Assembly: GCA_903893815.1 (NCBI GenBank)
Contig: CAITNS010000030.1
Span: 1 to 64,000 of the forward strand
Length of the DNA: 64,000 bases
Reading direction: 5' to 3'
Source: an uncultured Bacteroidota bacterium
GTDB taxonomy: Bacteria > Bacteroidota > Bacteroidia > B-17B0 > Aurantibacillaceae
The notes beneath the pieces are model-generated. The model was given only the letters and a program-made list of their open reading frames with translations. It was not told where the DNA came from and did not search any database. A program made the translations under genes and the position numbers. This document shows positions 45,457-54,078 of this stretch, in pieces. How positions within the stretch are numbered: position 1 is the first letter of the stretch; every line of letters begins with the position of its first letter.

Positions 45457-46104
45457 CTATTTATCATAAAAATATATTTTGATTTGGGCCGCATCCTTTA
45501 AAAAGTCAATTTTGTGAATGGAATATCTGTGCACGTTAAAGCCCGTTCTAAGCTTCAAATCAGCTAATAAATCGTCTTGCTTACCCTCTTTAATCATCTC
45601 AATGTTTTCGTATAAAATGGTCTTCACACTCTCTTTTTTCATGAAAATATTGCTCTCTAAAAGGTAAGTAATCAGTAATACTAACGCATTAATGCCTATT
45701 AAAAAGATATATTCAATATGATCTGCCGTATCCTTAATTTTTGTAACAGCCGATACTAATCCTAAGGCAATTACCAAAAACAAATAGGTCATATCCTTTA
45801 TGGCAATTTCTTCGGTTTTATACCTTAGCATACTAAATACAGCAAATAAACCAAAGGCTGCTCCCATCGACAAATCCACCTTGTTTAATAAAAAGGATAT
45901 TAAAAAGATGACAATATTGAAGATGAAATAGGTAAAAAATAATTCACGGTGTTTATAGATAGGATAATAAATAAACCGCACTAAAATAAATACCGCCGTT
46001 AAATCAATTAATAACCTCACCAGTAATTTAACCGACATTTTTTGAAATTCTTCGAAACCAGTAATTGTTGTTGCTGCATCGCCAGCAATTTGTAATAGCA
46101 TCAT
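45457..46104 (-). CDS. DUF4956 membrane protein
   Basis: A 215-residue membrane protein. About four helices are visible (LLVRLLIDLTAVFILVRFIY; ELFFTYFIFNIVIFLISFLL; FLVIALGLVSAV; FLIGINALVLLITYLL), then a cytoplasmic C-terminal domain of about 70 residues. It includes the family-typical AAFGLFAVFSMLRYKTEEIA. DUF4956 genes are often next to VTC-type polyphosphate polymerase genes, as here, with an ATGA overlap. It may take part in polyphosphate membrane translocation or anchoring, which is untested. Confidence 0.88.
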   Translation of the reverse strand: MMLLQIAGDAATTITGFEEFQKMSVKLLVRLLIDLTAVFILVRFIYYPIYKHRELFFTYFIFNIVIFLISFLLNKVDLSMGAAFGLFAVFSMLRYKTEEIAIKDMTYLFLVIALGLVSAVTKIKDTADHIEYIFLIGINALVLLITYLLESNIFMKKESVKTILYENIEMIKEGKQDDLLADLKLRTGFNVHRYSIHKIDFLKDAAQIKIYFYDK

Positions 46105-46853
46105 GAGTTAATTATTTTTTTTACGTTTGACAATTTTCGTTTAAAATTATTTTTTTTTACTTCAGTAAAAGAGCTTGCAACTCCGAAACAGTATTTACTA
46201 ATAGAACCTTCCTGAATATGCTTGTTTCGCATAATCGTTATAAATGGCGAAGCAATTTTCCTGTCCTGTTTTACTTCTGCAATTACTAACTGATCTAATA
46301 AGTCCGTTTTTCCATCTCTTTCAAATTCTAAATTCAAATCAAGAGTTAAGCGTTCTGCAGAAACATTATTTACTAAAGTTATGCGACTATAATTAATCCA
46401 AATTTTTGGCAATAGTATTAAAGGATCAAAAGGCAACATTTTTTTCAAAAACTCAAAAGCTCTGCCCGTATTAAGTTGAGGCACTTCCACTTCTTTAATA
46501 CGTGTTTTTAAAGTTCGACCTTTATTGTTTTTGAATTTCACTTCCAAAAAACCAATATTACTATCTACGTAAGTTCTATGTCTGATTTTGTAACGGTTTA
46601 ATTTTCCGCAATGATGTTGGTTATACAAAGCAAAATTTTGTGTATCAAAATATAATGTTTTATATCTACTGATTCTGTTGCCTTCTATCTTTAATATACG
46701 ATAATGGTTTTTTGCTTCTTCTAAAATAATAGGCAGTTCATTAATGTTAAAGGTAAATTTAGTATCAGTTCTATCCATTAGTTTTACACCATCCATTTCT
46801 TGAAGGGTAATTGAATTGAATTCACTTAATTTATCGAAAACTTGCTTATTCAT
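46101..46853 (-). CDS. VTC-domain polyphosphate polymerase
   Basis: A 250-residue cytosolic protein with the tunnel fold of the yeast Vtc4 catalytic domain, which makes polyphosphate from ATP. Charged tunnel residues are readable in DRTDTKFTF, ISRYKTLYFDT, LNRYKIRHRTY, FLEVKFKNNKGRTLKTR and LTLDLNLEFERDG, with the late catalytic-type lysine/glutamate in VIAEVKQDRK. No SPX domain is present. It overlaps the DUF4956 gene by 4 bases and abuts the upstream repeat-protein gene. Confidence 0.9.
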   Translation of the reverse strand: MNKQVFDKLSEFNSITLQEMDGVKLMDRTDTKFTFNINELPIILEEAKNHYRILKIEGNRISRYKTLYFDTQNFALYNQHHCGKLNRYKIRHRTYVDSNIGFLEVKFKNNKGRTLKTRIKEVEVPQLNTGRAFEFLKKMLPFDPLILLPKIWINYSRITLVNNVSAERLTLDLNLEFERDGKTDLLDQLVIAEVKQDRKIASPFITIMRNKHIQEGSISKYCFGVASSFTEVKKNNFKRKLSNVKKIINS

Positions 46854-47330
46854 TTATTTAGTAATGTAAACGTATTTTTTTATCGAAGTGATTTTCCCTT
46901 CAGCATCTACTATTTTTTTTTCGATTTTTAATCCCTTTGAATCATAAACATATAGATGTTTTCTTGTTGCCTTACCAGCCAAGTCAAAATAACTTTCTTC
47001 TATTTTATCCTTTGAAGAATTATATTTAATCAATTTTTTTTCTACTAATTTATTATTGCTATCATATTCATCGTCTTGTATTTCATCGCCTTCACTATTA
47101 TACTTATACTTATGAATTACTTTAATAGTACCGTCTTTGTTATAATCTGTTGTTTCAACTTCATTACCATTGGCATCAAAGATAGTTTTGCTTTCCTGTA
47201 TGGTTTTTCCGTTTTCGATAACAGAAACTGCAGAAGCTTTAATTTTATGTTTTTTTACCTCTTTTTTACTTTGAGAATAAACTGAAAGTTGAAAAAGGAC
47301 AAATAGAATTATTAAGAAATGACGTTTCAT
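46854..47330 (-). CDS. Exported YD-like repeat protein
   Basis: A 158-residue protein with a signal peptide (MKRHFLIILFVLFQLSVYSQ). The rest is made of about five degenerate repeats of roughly 20 residues such as YNSEGDEIQDDEYDSNNK and YDSKGLKIEKKIVD. These recall the YD/RHS-like or MORN-like repeats common in Bacteroidota envelope proteins. No enzymatic motif. Its stop abuts the VTC start and its start is 15 bases from the T9SS gene, so it belongs to the same transcription unit. Confidence 0.75.
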   Translation of the reverse strand: MKRHFLIILFVLFQLSVYSQSKKEVKKHKIKASAVSVIENGKTIQESKTIFDANGNEVETTDYNKDGTIKVIHKYKYNSEGDEIQDDEYDSNNKLVEKKLIKYNSSKDKIEESYFDLAGKATRKHLYVYDSKGLKIEKKIVDAEGKITSIKKYVYITK

Positions 47331-47345
47331 ATAGTACTGATTAAA

Positions 47346-49010
47346 TTAGTTAGCAGAAATAAAAATACCTTTTGAATACAAAGATTGGTTTTTAATATGA
47401 ATGATGTAAAAATAAATCCCTTCCGAATACTCAGATGCATTCAATGAATATGTTTGGTTACTTTTTATGTTAGCAGTTTTTATAAATTTTCCGGTAGCAT
47501 CAAAAATACTTATTTCCCAAGGATGATTGGAAAAATTATTGTTTAATTGAATAACGGAATTTAAGCTAATGGGATTTGGAAAACATACTGACGGAATTTC
47601 ATCTGATTTGTTTAATTCCTTAATGCCAACATAGTTTACAGTTCCGCTACTATAAAAATGTGTAGCATATAAATCATAGTTAGAAAAATTTCTTCTGTCT
47701 TCCCAAACATAAACTGCACCACCTTCATTATCCGTTACATGTGATACATTAATTTGATCTTGGAAAGCGCTACAAACTGTTTCTCCACCAACTGACCACT
47801 GAATGGCACCAACTGAGTTTATACTTTGAGATTTTACATCCCAACCTAAAGCTGTTGAATCTTGCCAAGCAATAATGGCGCCACCAAAGCCATCGCTTAT
47901 TGTGTTAGGATTAATAGATTTTAAACTATTTGAAATTAAAATACCATCAGTCGTTAGTTGATTAACACCTGCTAAAGAAACTAATTGCGCATAAATAGCA
48001 TTAACAGCAGATCGATCATCTTTCCATGTTAATACTAATCCATTTGCTCCAACATATTTCATATCTAAAGCACTTTGATTGTTTGAAGCTCCACATACTA
48101 AAACACCATTGTTTGTCCATTGCACAACACCTGTAGCATCAACACGCTGGGCATAAATATTATTATCCACAGCGTTTCGTTTATCCGCCCACCCAATTAA
48201 AGCGCCATTAGCACCGTCAGACTCGATACGAGGATTATTTTGAGTATTTATTGCATTACATACAACTATTCCATTAGCAGTCCATAAAGCAGCTCCTGAA
48301 TTATCAAGACGTTGTGCATACACATCATAATCTGCATTGTATCTTTTATCTTGCCATACGATAATAGCTCCTCCTAGTCCATCAGCCTCAATTTTTGGGT
48401 TAGTTTGAGTGTTTGGAAATGAACATACGTTTACACCTGTGGATGTCCATAACGCTGCGCCAGTTGAGCTAATGCGTTGAGCAGACACATCCCAATAATT
48501 GTTTAACGAATCTTCCCAAACTATTATGGCACCACCATTATCATCAGAAATGATTTTAGGATTTTTTTGATTTGTTGTTTTTGAACAAACCAATACGCCA
48601 TTTGCAGGCCATAAAATATTACCCGAAGAATCTATTTTTTGAGCGTAAATATCGTAATTCCCAGCACGGTTATCTTCCCAAGTAACAATAGCACTTCCAT
48701 CACCAGCAGAAGTAATTGCTGAGGATTTTTGTAAGGCCAAATTTGTACAAATAGCTAATCCATTAGTAGTCCACTTCATCACTCCATTTTTTCTAACACG
48801 CTGCACATATATATCTGATTGACTCACCAAAAAATTTCTAGTATCGTCCCAAGCAATGATTGAACCACCTTTTGAATCGGAAACGCTATGCACATTATCT
48901 TGCGATTTAGGAGCTATAGCTATTGGAGTATTAATAATTGGGTTTGGATTCCATTGCGCTATAGACGAAATTGAAATTAGATATAAACTAAAGACCAAAA
49001 AAAATTTCAT
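47346..49010 (-). CDS. T9SS type A protein with about eight 50-residue tandem repeats
   Basis: Secreted or surface-anchored protein, 554 residues with a signal peptide (MKFFLVFSLYLISISSIAQ). Residues about 40-460 are tandem repeats of roughly 50 residues, each shaped like GGAIIVWQDKRYNADYDVYA, QRLDNSGAALW and GIVVC. They probably form a propeller or solenoid. The last 80 residues (VCFPNPISLNSVIQLNN, then YSEGIYFYIIHIK) are a type A sorting domain. It lies inside the group with the VTC and DUF4956 genes. Function unknown. Confidence 0.87.
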   Translation of the reverse strand: MKFFLVFSLYLISISSIAQWNPNPIINTPIAIAPKSQDNVHSVSDSKGGSIIAWDDTRNFLVSQSDIYVQRVRKNGVMKWTTNGLAICTNLALQKSSAITSAGDGSAIVTWEDNRAGNYDIYAQKIDSSGNILWPANGVLVCSKTTNQKNPKIISDDNGGAIIVWEDSLNNYWDVSAQRISSTGAALWTSTGVNVCSFPNTQTNPKIEADGLGGAIIVWQDKRYNADYDVYAQRLDNSGAALWTANGIVVCNAINTQNNPRIESDGANGALIGWADKRNAVDNNIYAQRVDATGVVQWTNNGVLVCGASNNQSALDMKYVGANGLVLTWKDDRSAVNAIYAQLVSLAGVNQLTTDGILISNSLKSINPNTISDGFGGAIIAWQDSTALGWDVKSQSINSVGAIQWSVGGETVCSAFQDQINVSHVTDNEGGAVYVWEDRRNFSNYDLYATHFYSSGTVNYVGIKELNKSDEIPSVCFPNPISLNSVIQLNNNFSNHPWEISIFDATGKFIKTANIKSNQTYSLNASEYSEGIYFYIIHIKNQSLYSKGIFISAN

Positions 49011-49142
49011 AATTTAATTTAATGTGAAAGTAATAAAAATTTAACTTTAAATTTACATAAAATAGGGAAACGCACAAATTTTGAGGAGAAATATTTATAC
49101 TTAAAATCTATAGATAAACTGTACTCTTAGAGATTAAACATT

Positions 49143-49835
49143 TTAAATCGTTAAGGTGTAACCTAATCCCAATATAAAAATAGACTCAGGAGTTGAGATG
49201 GTAAACTCTGTTTGGTATAGGTAGTAAATATTTACTGCATTTTTTTTATTTATTTCATACTCTACTCCTAAAACATTCCTAACTCGGCGAAACCCATTAT
49301 CATATAAAGGACCGTCACCACGTGGCGCATGAATTTGATAACGAAATTCAATGGAGTAATAAGGGGTTATTTTATCCGTGGCAGCAAATTTTACATCTGT
49401 TTTAAATCGCAAAAATTGTTCTACTAACTTCCCTTTTCTACTTGTGTAAAAATCTTGTACTTCCGCTTGATAACGGACACGTTCACTTAAAGTAATTTTT
49501 TGAATTTTCTTCTTTAATGTTACATCTAACATTAATCGGTGCCTGTGGCTATAAGTGCCATTTAATCGTTTTTTTTGAATGGCTCGATAGGTAGGGCTAA
49601 TTTTAAAAAATTTACTGTATTTGTAATCAATACCAATGTTCGTATAAAATAAATTGATACGCTGATAGTTTTCTCTCAATCTAAATTCTTGATCAATTAC
49701 TAAATTTATTTTTTTTGTAAAACTATGTTGAATAGTCAGTGTATTCCACATACCAGCGTCGTTACTGCGCTGTGCATTGCTTGTGAAAAAACACAAAATG
49801 AATCCACCTAAAAAAAATATAAATTTTAGTGTCAT
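49143..49835 (-). CDS. DUF2490 outer-membrane protein
   Basis: Predicted beta-barrel, 230 residues from ATG 49835, which opens a signal peptide (MTLKFIFFLGGFILCFFTSN). The frame runs to 49856 but would then overlap the lipoprotein gene. The DUF2490 pattern is clear: WNTLTIQHSFTKKINLVIDQEFRLREN near the start, ISPTYRAIQKKRLNG and the final VNIYYLYQTEFTISTPE ending in GYTLTI. Ligand or cargo unknown. It starts 4 bases after the lipoprotein stop. Confidence 0.88.
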   Translation of the reverse strand: MTLKFIFFLGGFILCFFTSNAQRSNDAGMWNTLTIQHSFTKKINLVIDQEFRLRENYQRINLFYTNIGIDYKYSKFFKISPTYRAIQKKRLNGTYSHRHRLMLDVTLKKKIQKITLSERVRYQAEVQDFYTSRKGKLVEQFLRFKTDVKFAATDKITPYYSIEFRYQIHAPRGDGPLYDNGFRRVRNVLGVEYEINKKNAVNIYYLYQTEFTISTPESIFILGLGYTLTI

Positions 49836-49839
49836 TATT

Positions 49840-50235
49840 TTATTTAATAATAACAAAGTCGTTTAACACTACCTTTTCTTTTCTTTTGGTAATATTTACT
49901 TGCACTAGTTCTTCTTTTGGAACAGCTAAAAAAGGTTTTGTTGAATCTTCACTCAATACAAATATTTTATAAGTGCCTTTTCTTAAATAATTAAATTTAA
50001 AAGAACCATCGTAGGATGTTTTTACAGTATTAGCTACTTCTGTGCCATCGCCATAAATAATATATACGGTTTCGCTTGGTAAATAATACTCTGCTGTTAC
50101 TATTGTATAGCTCTCATCATAGTCTTTTACATAAACTTTACCTTCAATAGAGGCAAAACCTCCTTCTCCTGGCTGTTTTTTGCAAGAAAAAAAGCTTAAA
50201 GAAATTAAAACAAATACAATAATTTTGCTGCTCAT
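49840..50235 (-). CDS. Lipoprotein with carboxypeptidase-regulatory-like domain
   Basis: A 131-residue exported lipoprotein. The signal ends in a lipobox, ISLSFFSC, so the mature protein should be acylated at that cysteine (residue 18). The rest is one beta-sandwich (SIEGKVYVKDYDES, then YDGSFKFNYLRKGTYKIFVL) of the CarboxypepD_reg/peptidase-associated type often used as an assembly module. First gene of the leftward group that ends with DUF4956. Confidence 0.83.
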   Translation of the reverse strand: MSSKIIVFVLISLSFFSCKKQPGEGGFASIEGKVYVKDYDESYTIVTAEYYLPSETVYIIYGDGTEVANTVKTSYDGSFKFNYLRKGTYKIFVLSEDSTKPFLAVPKEELVQVNITKRKEKVVLNDFVIIK

Positions 50236-50333
50236 GGATATATAATTAAGTTCAATATAATGTTAAATAAACTTTAAATTTAATCAAAATTCATATAATT
50301 TAATTATTTTGTGCTGCTTTATGAGATAAACCT

Positions 50334-50341
50334 TATGTTTG
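50334..50341 (+). promoter_or_regulatory. -7 element before the SulP/carbonic anhydrase group
   Basis: TATGTTTG fits TAnnTTTG and ends 25 bases before the ATG at 50367. A TTTG at 50308-50311 is 22 bases upstream, slightly wider than the usual 19. Confidence 0.55.
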
Positions 50342-50366
50342 TTAAGTTGAGTTTTAATTAAGAACT

Positions 50367-50675
50367 ATGATTTATAAGTTAAGACATATTTTTATTTTCT
50401 TTTTCGTATTCAGCGTTTTTTCCTTAACGCTGCACGCTTCTGTTATCAATGCATGTAAAGACAGTAAAGTTTTTAAAAATCAAAGTCAAACAAATCCAAT
50501 AGAAGAGGAAGAAGAAGGGCATGATGCTGATGAAGATGTTGATAAAGAGTATTACTTAGGACATGATGCTTTTACTGGCAAAACAATTACAGTGAATAAA
50601 CTTTTTTGGTTAACATCAGGATACGGGTATTTTTCTTACACACGGTCCATTCCAATTCCGCCTCCAAAATTTTAA
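50367..50675 (+). CDS. Small acidic exported protein
   Basis: A 102-residue protein with an N-terminal hydrophobic signal (HIFIFFFVFSVFSLTLHAS). An acidic segment NPIEEEEEGHDADEDVDKEY sits in the middle and the tail is Tyr/Pro-rich, ending IPIPPPKF. I do not recognise the family. The Asp/Glu-His cluster could bind divalent metal such as zinc or calcium, which would fit a carbonic anhydrase neighbour, but that is speculation. 63 bases upstream of the SulP gene and co-directional. Confidence 0.6.
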   Translation: MIYKLRHIFIFFFVFSVFSLTLHASVINACKDSKVFKNQSQTNPIEEEEEGHDADEDVDKEYYLGHDAFTGKTITVNKLFWLTSGYGYFSYTRSIPIPPPKF

Positions 50676-50738
50676 TTTAATATTTCGTCGGCATCATCTG
50701 TTGACAATTTCGTATTATTTAAAATTCAAAAAAAATTT

Positions 50739-52259
50739 ATGTTTCAAAAAAATTTATTTGCTGATATAAAGGCAGGTGTTGTAGTGTTTTTAGTGGCTTT
50801 GCCATTATGTTTAGGAATTGCAATGGCATGCAAAGTTCCATTATTCTCAGGTATTATTGCCGGTGTAATTGGCGGTATTTTAGTTACTATTTTTAGTGGC
50901 TCTAAATATAGTGTATCTGGTCCTGCTGCAGGCTTAACTGCTATTGTGCTTGCGTCCATAAGTCAATTAGGTAGTTTTCAAGTTTTTTTAGCAGCTGTTG
51001 TTTTTGCGGGTGTAGTTCAATTAATTCTAGGAGCTTTAAAAGCAGGTGCTGTCGGAAATTATATTCCAAATGCTGTTATAAAAGGTATGCTTGCGGGCAT
51101 CGGTATTATTTTAATTATTAAACAAATACCTCATTTATTTGGATATGATAAAGACCCTGAAGGCGATGAACAATTTATTCAAATGGACGGAGAAAATTCA
51201 TTTACAGAATTAGTTCATATGATTAACTTTATAACTCCTGGCGCTTTAATAATAGGAATTGTGTCATTTATAATTTTAATAATAACCGAAAGAGCATTTT
51301 ATAAAAAGGATAAAATCTTATCAAACATTCCAGGCCCTTTATTGGCAGTTATTTTTGGAATACTATTAACTATCTCATTTAAAGGTCATTCGTTCCTAGC
51401 AGTTGATTCACAGCATTTAGTAAATCTTCCCTCCATACAATCTATTGCTGATTTACAAGATAATCTATTTTTTCCTGACTTTAGTTCTGCAAACACAAGC
51501 ACATTTTGGATAATCGTTTTAACGCTAGCTGTTGTAGCAAGTTTAGAAACTTTACTTGGCATTGAAGCAGTTGATAAATTGGACCCCGATAAAAATGAGT
51601 CGAATACTAATAAAGAATTATTAGCTCAAGGTATTGGTAATATTGCTTGTGGTTTTGTTGGCGGATTGCCCGTTACATCAGTTATAGTAAGAAGTTCAGC
51701 AAATATTAATTCGGGCGCTAAGTCAAAATTATCAACTGTAATTCACGCGGCATTACTTTTAATAAGTGTATTACTTTTGCCAAATTTACTAGCCTTAATT
51801 CCTAACGCTTGCCTTGCTGCTATTTTAATTATGACTGGATTTAAACTAACTAAGTATGCAATTTTTAAAGAACAGTGGAATTTCGGAATGGAACAATTTG
51901 TTCCTTTTGTAATTACAATTGTTGTGATGTTGGTTTCAGATTTATTGAAAGGTGTTTGTGCTGGATTAATTGTAGCTGTCATTTATATTATTAGAGATAC
52001 TATTAAATTTTCTTTTGAAACTACTAGCGACGTTATGAATGGGAAATTATATTATTTAATTAAGTTACCGCAATATGTCACCTTTTTTAATAAAGGATAT
52101 TTAATTAAGTACTTTTCGCAAATTAAACAAGATAGTAAAGTTATCATTGACGGAAGTATTAACAAAAAAATTGATAGGGATTCGAAAGATGTTATTGCAC
52201 AGTTTATAAATAATTGTAACAAGAAAAAAATTGAAGTAGAATTAGTTAAGTATAATTAG
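50739..52259 (+). CDS. SulP family anion transporter, probable bicarbonate uptake
   Basis: A 506-residue SulP/SLC26 transporter. The N-terminal DIKAGVVVFLVALPLCLGIAMA and SKYSVSGPAAGLTAIVLASI are family signatures. About 12-14 helices run to residue about 425, including GIGNIACGFVGGLPVTSVIVRSSANINSG. A short STAS-like domain (about 435-506: KLPQYVTFFNKGYLIKYF, then VIIDGSINKKIDRD) ends the protein. Linkage to a carbonic anhydrase gene 90 bases downstream suggests bicarbonate rather than sulfate as substrate. Confidence 0.92.
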   Translation: MFQKNLFADIKAGVVVFLVALPLCLGIAMACKVPLFSGIIAGVIGGILVTIFSGSKYSVSGPAAGLTAIVLASISQLGSFQVFLAAVVFAGVVQLILGALKAGAVGNYIPNAVIKGMLAGIGIILIIKQIPHLFGYDKDPEGDEQFIQMDGENSFTELVHMINFITPGALIIGIVSFIILIITERAFYKKDKILSNIPGPLLAVIFGILLTISFKGHSFLAVDSQHLVNLPSIQSIADLQDNLFFPDFSSANTSTFWIIVLTLAVVASLETLLGIEAVDKLDPDKNESNTNKELLAQGIGNIACGFVGGLPVTSVIVRSSANINSGAKSKLSTVIHAALLLISVLLLPNLLALIPNACLAAILIMTGFKLTKYAIFKEQWNFGMEQFVPFVITIVVMLVSDLLKGVCAGLIVAVIYIIRDTIKFSFETTSDVMNGKLYYLIKLPQYVTFFNKGYLIKYFSQIKQDSKVIIDGSINKKIDRDSKDVIAQFINNCNKKKIEVELVKYN

Positions 52260-52349
52260 ATTTGTAATTGTTTACTTTGCTGCAGTACAAACAAAAAATA
52301 TTAAACTAAATCCTCAACAAAAAACTAATAAATTAATAATTCAAATAAA

Positions 52350-52997
52350 ATGAAAGATTCATACAATAAACTAATTGAAGGGAATAAGAGATTTGCAATG
52401 TCCAAAAAATTTGGTGATCCTGAGTATTTTAAAAAATTATCATTAGGGCAAACGCCAGAATATTTGTGGATAGGTTGTAGTGATAGTCGTGTTCCTGCCA
52501 ATGAAGTAACCAATACAGAAAGTGGCGAAATATTTGTTCACCGCAATATTGCTAATTTAGTGGTGCATACTGATATGAACTTATTGAGCGTTTTGGAATA
52601 TGCTGTAAAATATTTAGGTGTAAAGCACATAATAGTTTGTGGGCACTATGGCTGCGGAGGCGTTAAAGCTGCTATGAGTAACGAATTACATGGTTTTGTG
52701 GACAACTGGCTTAGAAACATTAAAGATGTTTACAACAAGAATTCAACTGAACTTGAATTAATTACTGATATTGATAAACGCACGGATCGTTTAACAGAAA
52801 TGAATGTTGTTGAACAAGTTAGAAACCTTGCAAAAACAACGATTGTTCAAGAGGCATGGAAAACAAAAGAGTTACATCTGCACGGTTGGGTATACGGAAT
52901 AAACAGTGGTTTAATTACTGATTTAAGTGTTATTCATAATGGCACGGAAGATATTGAACCAATTTATAGATTTAATGTAAACAAAACTAACGACTAA
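52350..52997 (+). CDS. Beta-class carbonic anhydrase
   Basis: Interconverts CO2 and bicarbonate in the cytoplasm, 215 residues. The zinc site is complete: C43 and D45 in GCSDSRVPANE, then H99 and C102 in VCGHYGCGGV. FVHRNIANLVV and the C-terminal HGWVYGINSGLITDL are typical. It pairs with the upstream SulP transporter to trap imported bicarbonate or supply carboxylases. Confidence 0.96.
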   Translation: MKDSYNKLIEGNKRFAMSKKFGDPEYFKKLSLGQTPEYLWIGCSDSRVPANEVTNTESGEIFVHRNIANLVVHTDMNLLSVLEYAVKYLGVKHIIVCGHYGCGGVKAAMSNELHGFVDNWLRNIKDVYNKNSTELELITDIDKRTDRLTEMNVVEQVRNLAKTTIVQEAWKTKELHLHGWVYGINSGLITDLSVIHNGTEDIEPIYRFNVNKTND

Positions 52998-53150
52998 CAA
53001 GAAAAAAACTCACCCGATAGCTTATAGATATTCATAAACGACAATCAATAAGTATTGAAATTTTTAGTAGGTGTTTTTAATGAACCTACTAGTGAGTAAC
53101 CACTATTTTTATCACACCAAGGCGTGATTCATTCAATACTTTTATTAGAT

Positions 53151-53184
53151 AAATACCTTGGCTAAATGTCGAGGTATTTATTTT
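53151..53184. terminator. Bidirectional terminator between carbonic anhydrase and LytTR genes
   Basis: AAATACCT (53151-53158) pairs with AGGTATTT (53172-53179), with a T-rich tail on the plus strand. A second stem (AGTAGGT 53066-53072, ACCTACT 53084-53090) and a short ATCAC/GTGAT stem lie upstream. Convergent genes flank the 249-base gap. No ORF is seen. Confidence 0.7.
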
Positions 53185-53246
53185 TAAAGTTTGATGTAAT
53201 TCTTCTTTTAAAACCAATTAATGCACTCAATTTCTAATTTGTGAAG

Positions 53247-53930
53247 TTAAGCACTAAAGTGTTTTAGCACATCCTCTTCGTAGCTATTGCCAACAGGAAT
53301 TTTTTTATCCCCCAACTGTAACATTTTGTTTCTTAAACTTTCAACCTTTTTAATAGGAACAATAAAAGACCGATGAACTCTCATAAATTCTGTTGAGGGT
53401 AGTTTTTCTAACATCGCTTTCATAGTCATGCGGGCTACAATGGTTTTTTGATTATTAATATAGATTTTTAAATAATCGTCTAAAGCTTCAATGCACATAA
53501 TATCATCTAACATAATTTTCTGTAAGCGATAATCTGCTCTCACAAAAATATGTTGAGCTTTTTGATTATTAGAACTTGCAAAATAATCACGAGCCTTATC
53601 CGTTGCTTGTTTAAACCGTTCAAATGTAAATGGCTTTAATAAATAATCTAAAGCACTTAAATTAAAGCCTTCAACTGCATAGTCAGGACGAGACGTAATA
53701 AAAATCACTAACGTATTTTGCTGAATTTGTTTATACAAATCGATGCCATTTAAATTAGGCATTTCAATGTCTAAAAAAATAATATCGGTTGGAAATTTTT
53801 TCAAGTACTTCAATCCATCCTCCGCATTAGTAAAGGTCTTTTCTATAGTTATCGCTTCTATTTCATGACAAAAATTCTCAATCACCTTTAATGCAATTGG
53901 TTCATCATCTATGGCTATGGCTCTAATCAT
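53247..53930 (-). CDS. LytTR-type response regulator
   Basis: Two-component regulator of 227 residues. The receiver domain has the acidic pair in AIAIDDEP, phospho-acceptor D54 in IIFLDIEMPNLNG and the conserved lysine in LKPFTFERF. The LytTR DNA-binding domain follows from about residue 130 (FVRADYRLQKIMLDDIMCIEAL, then FMRVHRSFIVPI). No histidine kinase is adjacent, so it is an orphan here. Such proteins bind direct repeats two helical turns apart, a geometry found at 16983-17212, though a link is only inferred. Confidence 0.94.
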   Translation of the reverse strand: MIRAIAIDDEPIALKVIENFCHEIEAITIEKTFTNAEDGLKYLKKFPTDIIFLDIEMPNLNGIDLYKQIQQNTLVIFITSRPDYAVEGFNLSALDYLLKPFTFERFKQATDKARDYFASSNNQKAQHIFVRADYRLQKIMLDDIMCIEALDDYLKIYINNQKTIVARMTMKAMLEKLPSTEFMRVHRSFIVPIKKVESLRNKMLQLGDKKIPVGNSYEEDVLKHFSA

Positions 53931-54078
53931 TATACTTACTTCAATAGTTCAAACAATGATACTCAAATTTCATACTAAGATAATTAGCATTTATTGATTA
54001 AACAAAAAGAGAGGTAGATTATCTAATTTCGTCGGTAAACTCATTTACTAACAATAGTAATAATATGTAAATTTAAAT

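Noticed and set aside
50739-52259. SulP as a sulfate permease
   Set aside because: No sulfate assimilation genes are nearby, while a carbonic anhydrase follows directly; bicarbonate is the simpler reading, though not proven.
53066-53184. Third unit of the CACTTAT-type small RNA system next to the LytTR gene
   Set aside because: A TACTTTTA box (53137) and CCACTAT (53100) are present, but there is no second repeat 21 bases upstream and the spacing is 36 rather than 39-40. I treat the region as a terminator with accessory hairpins.
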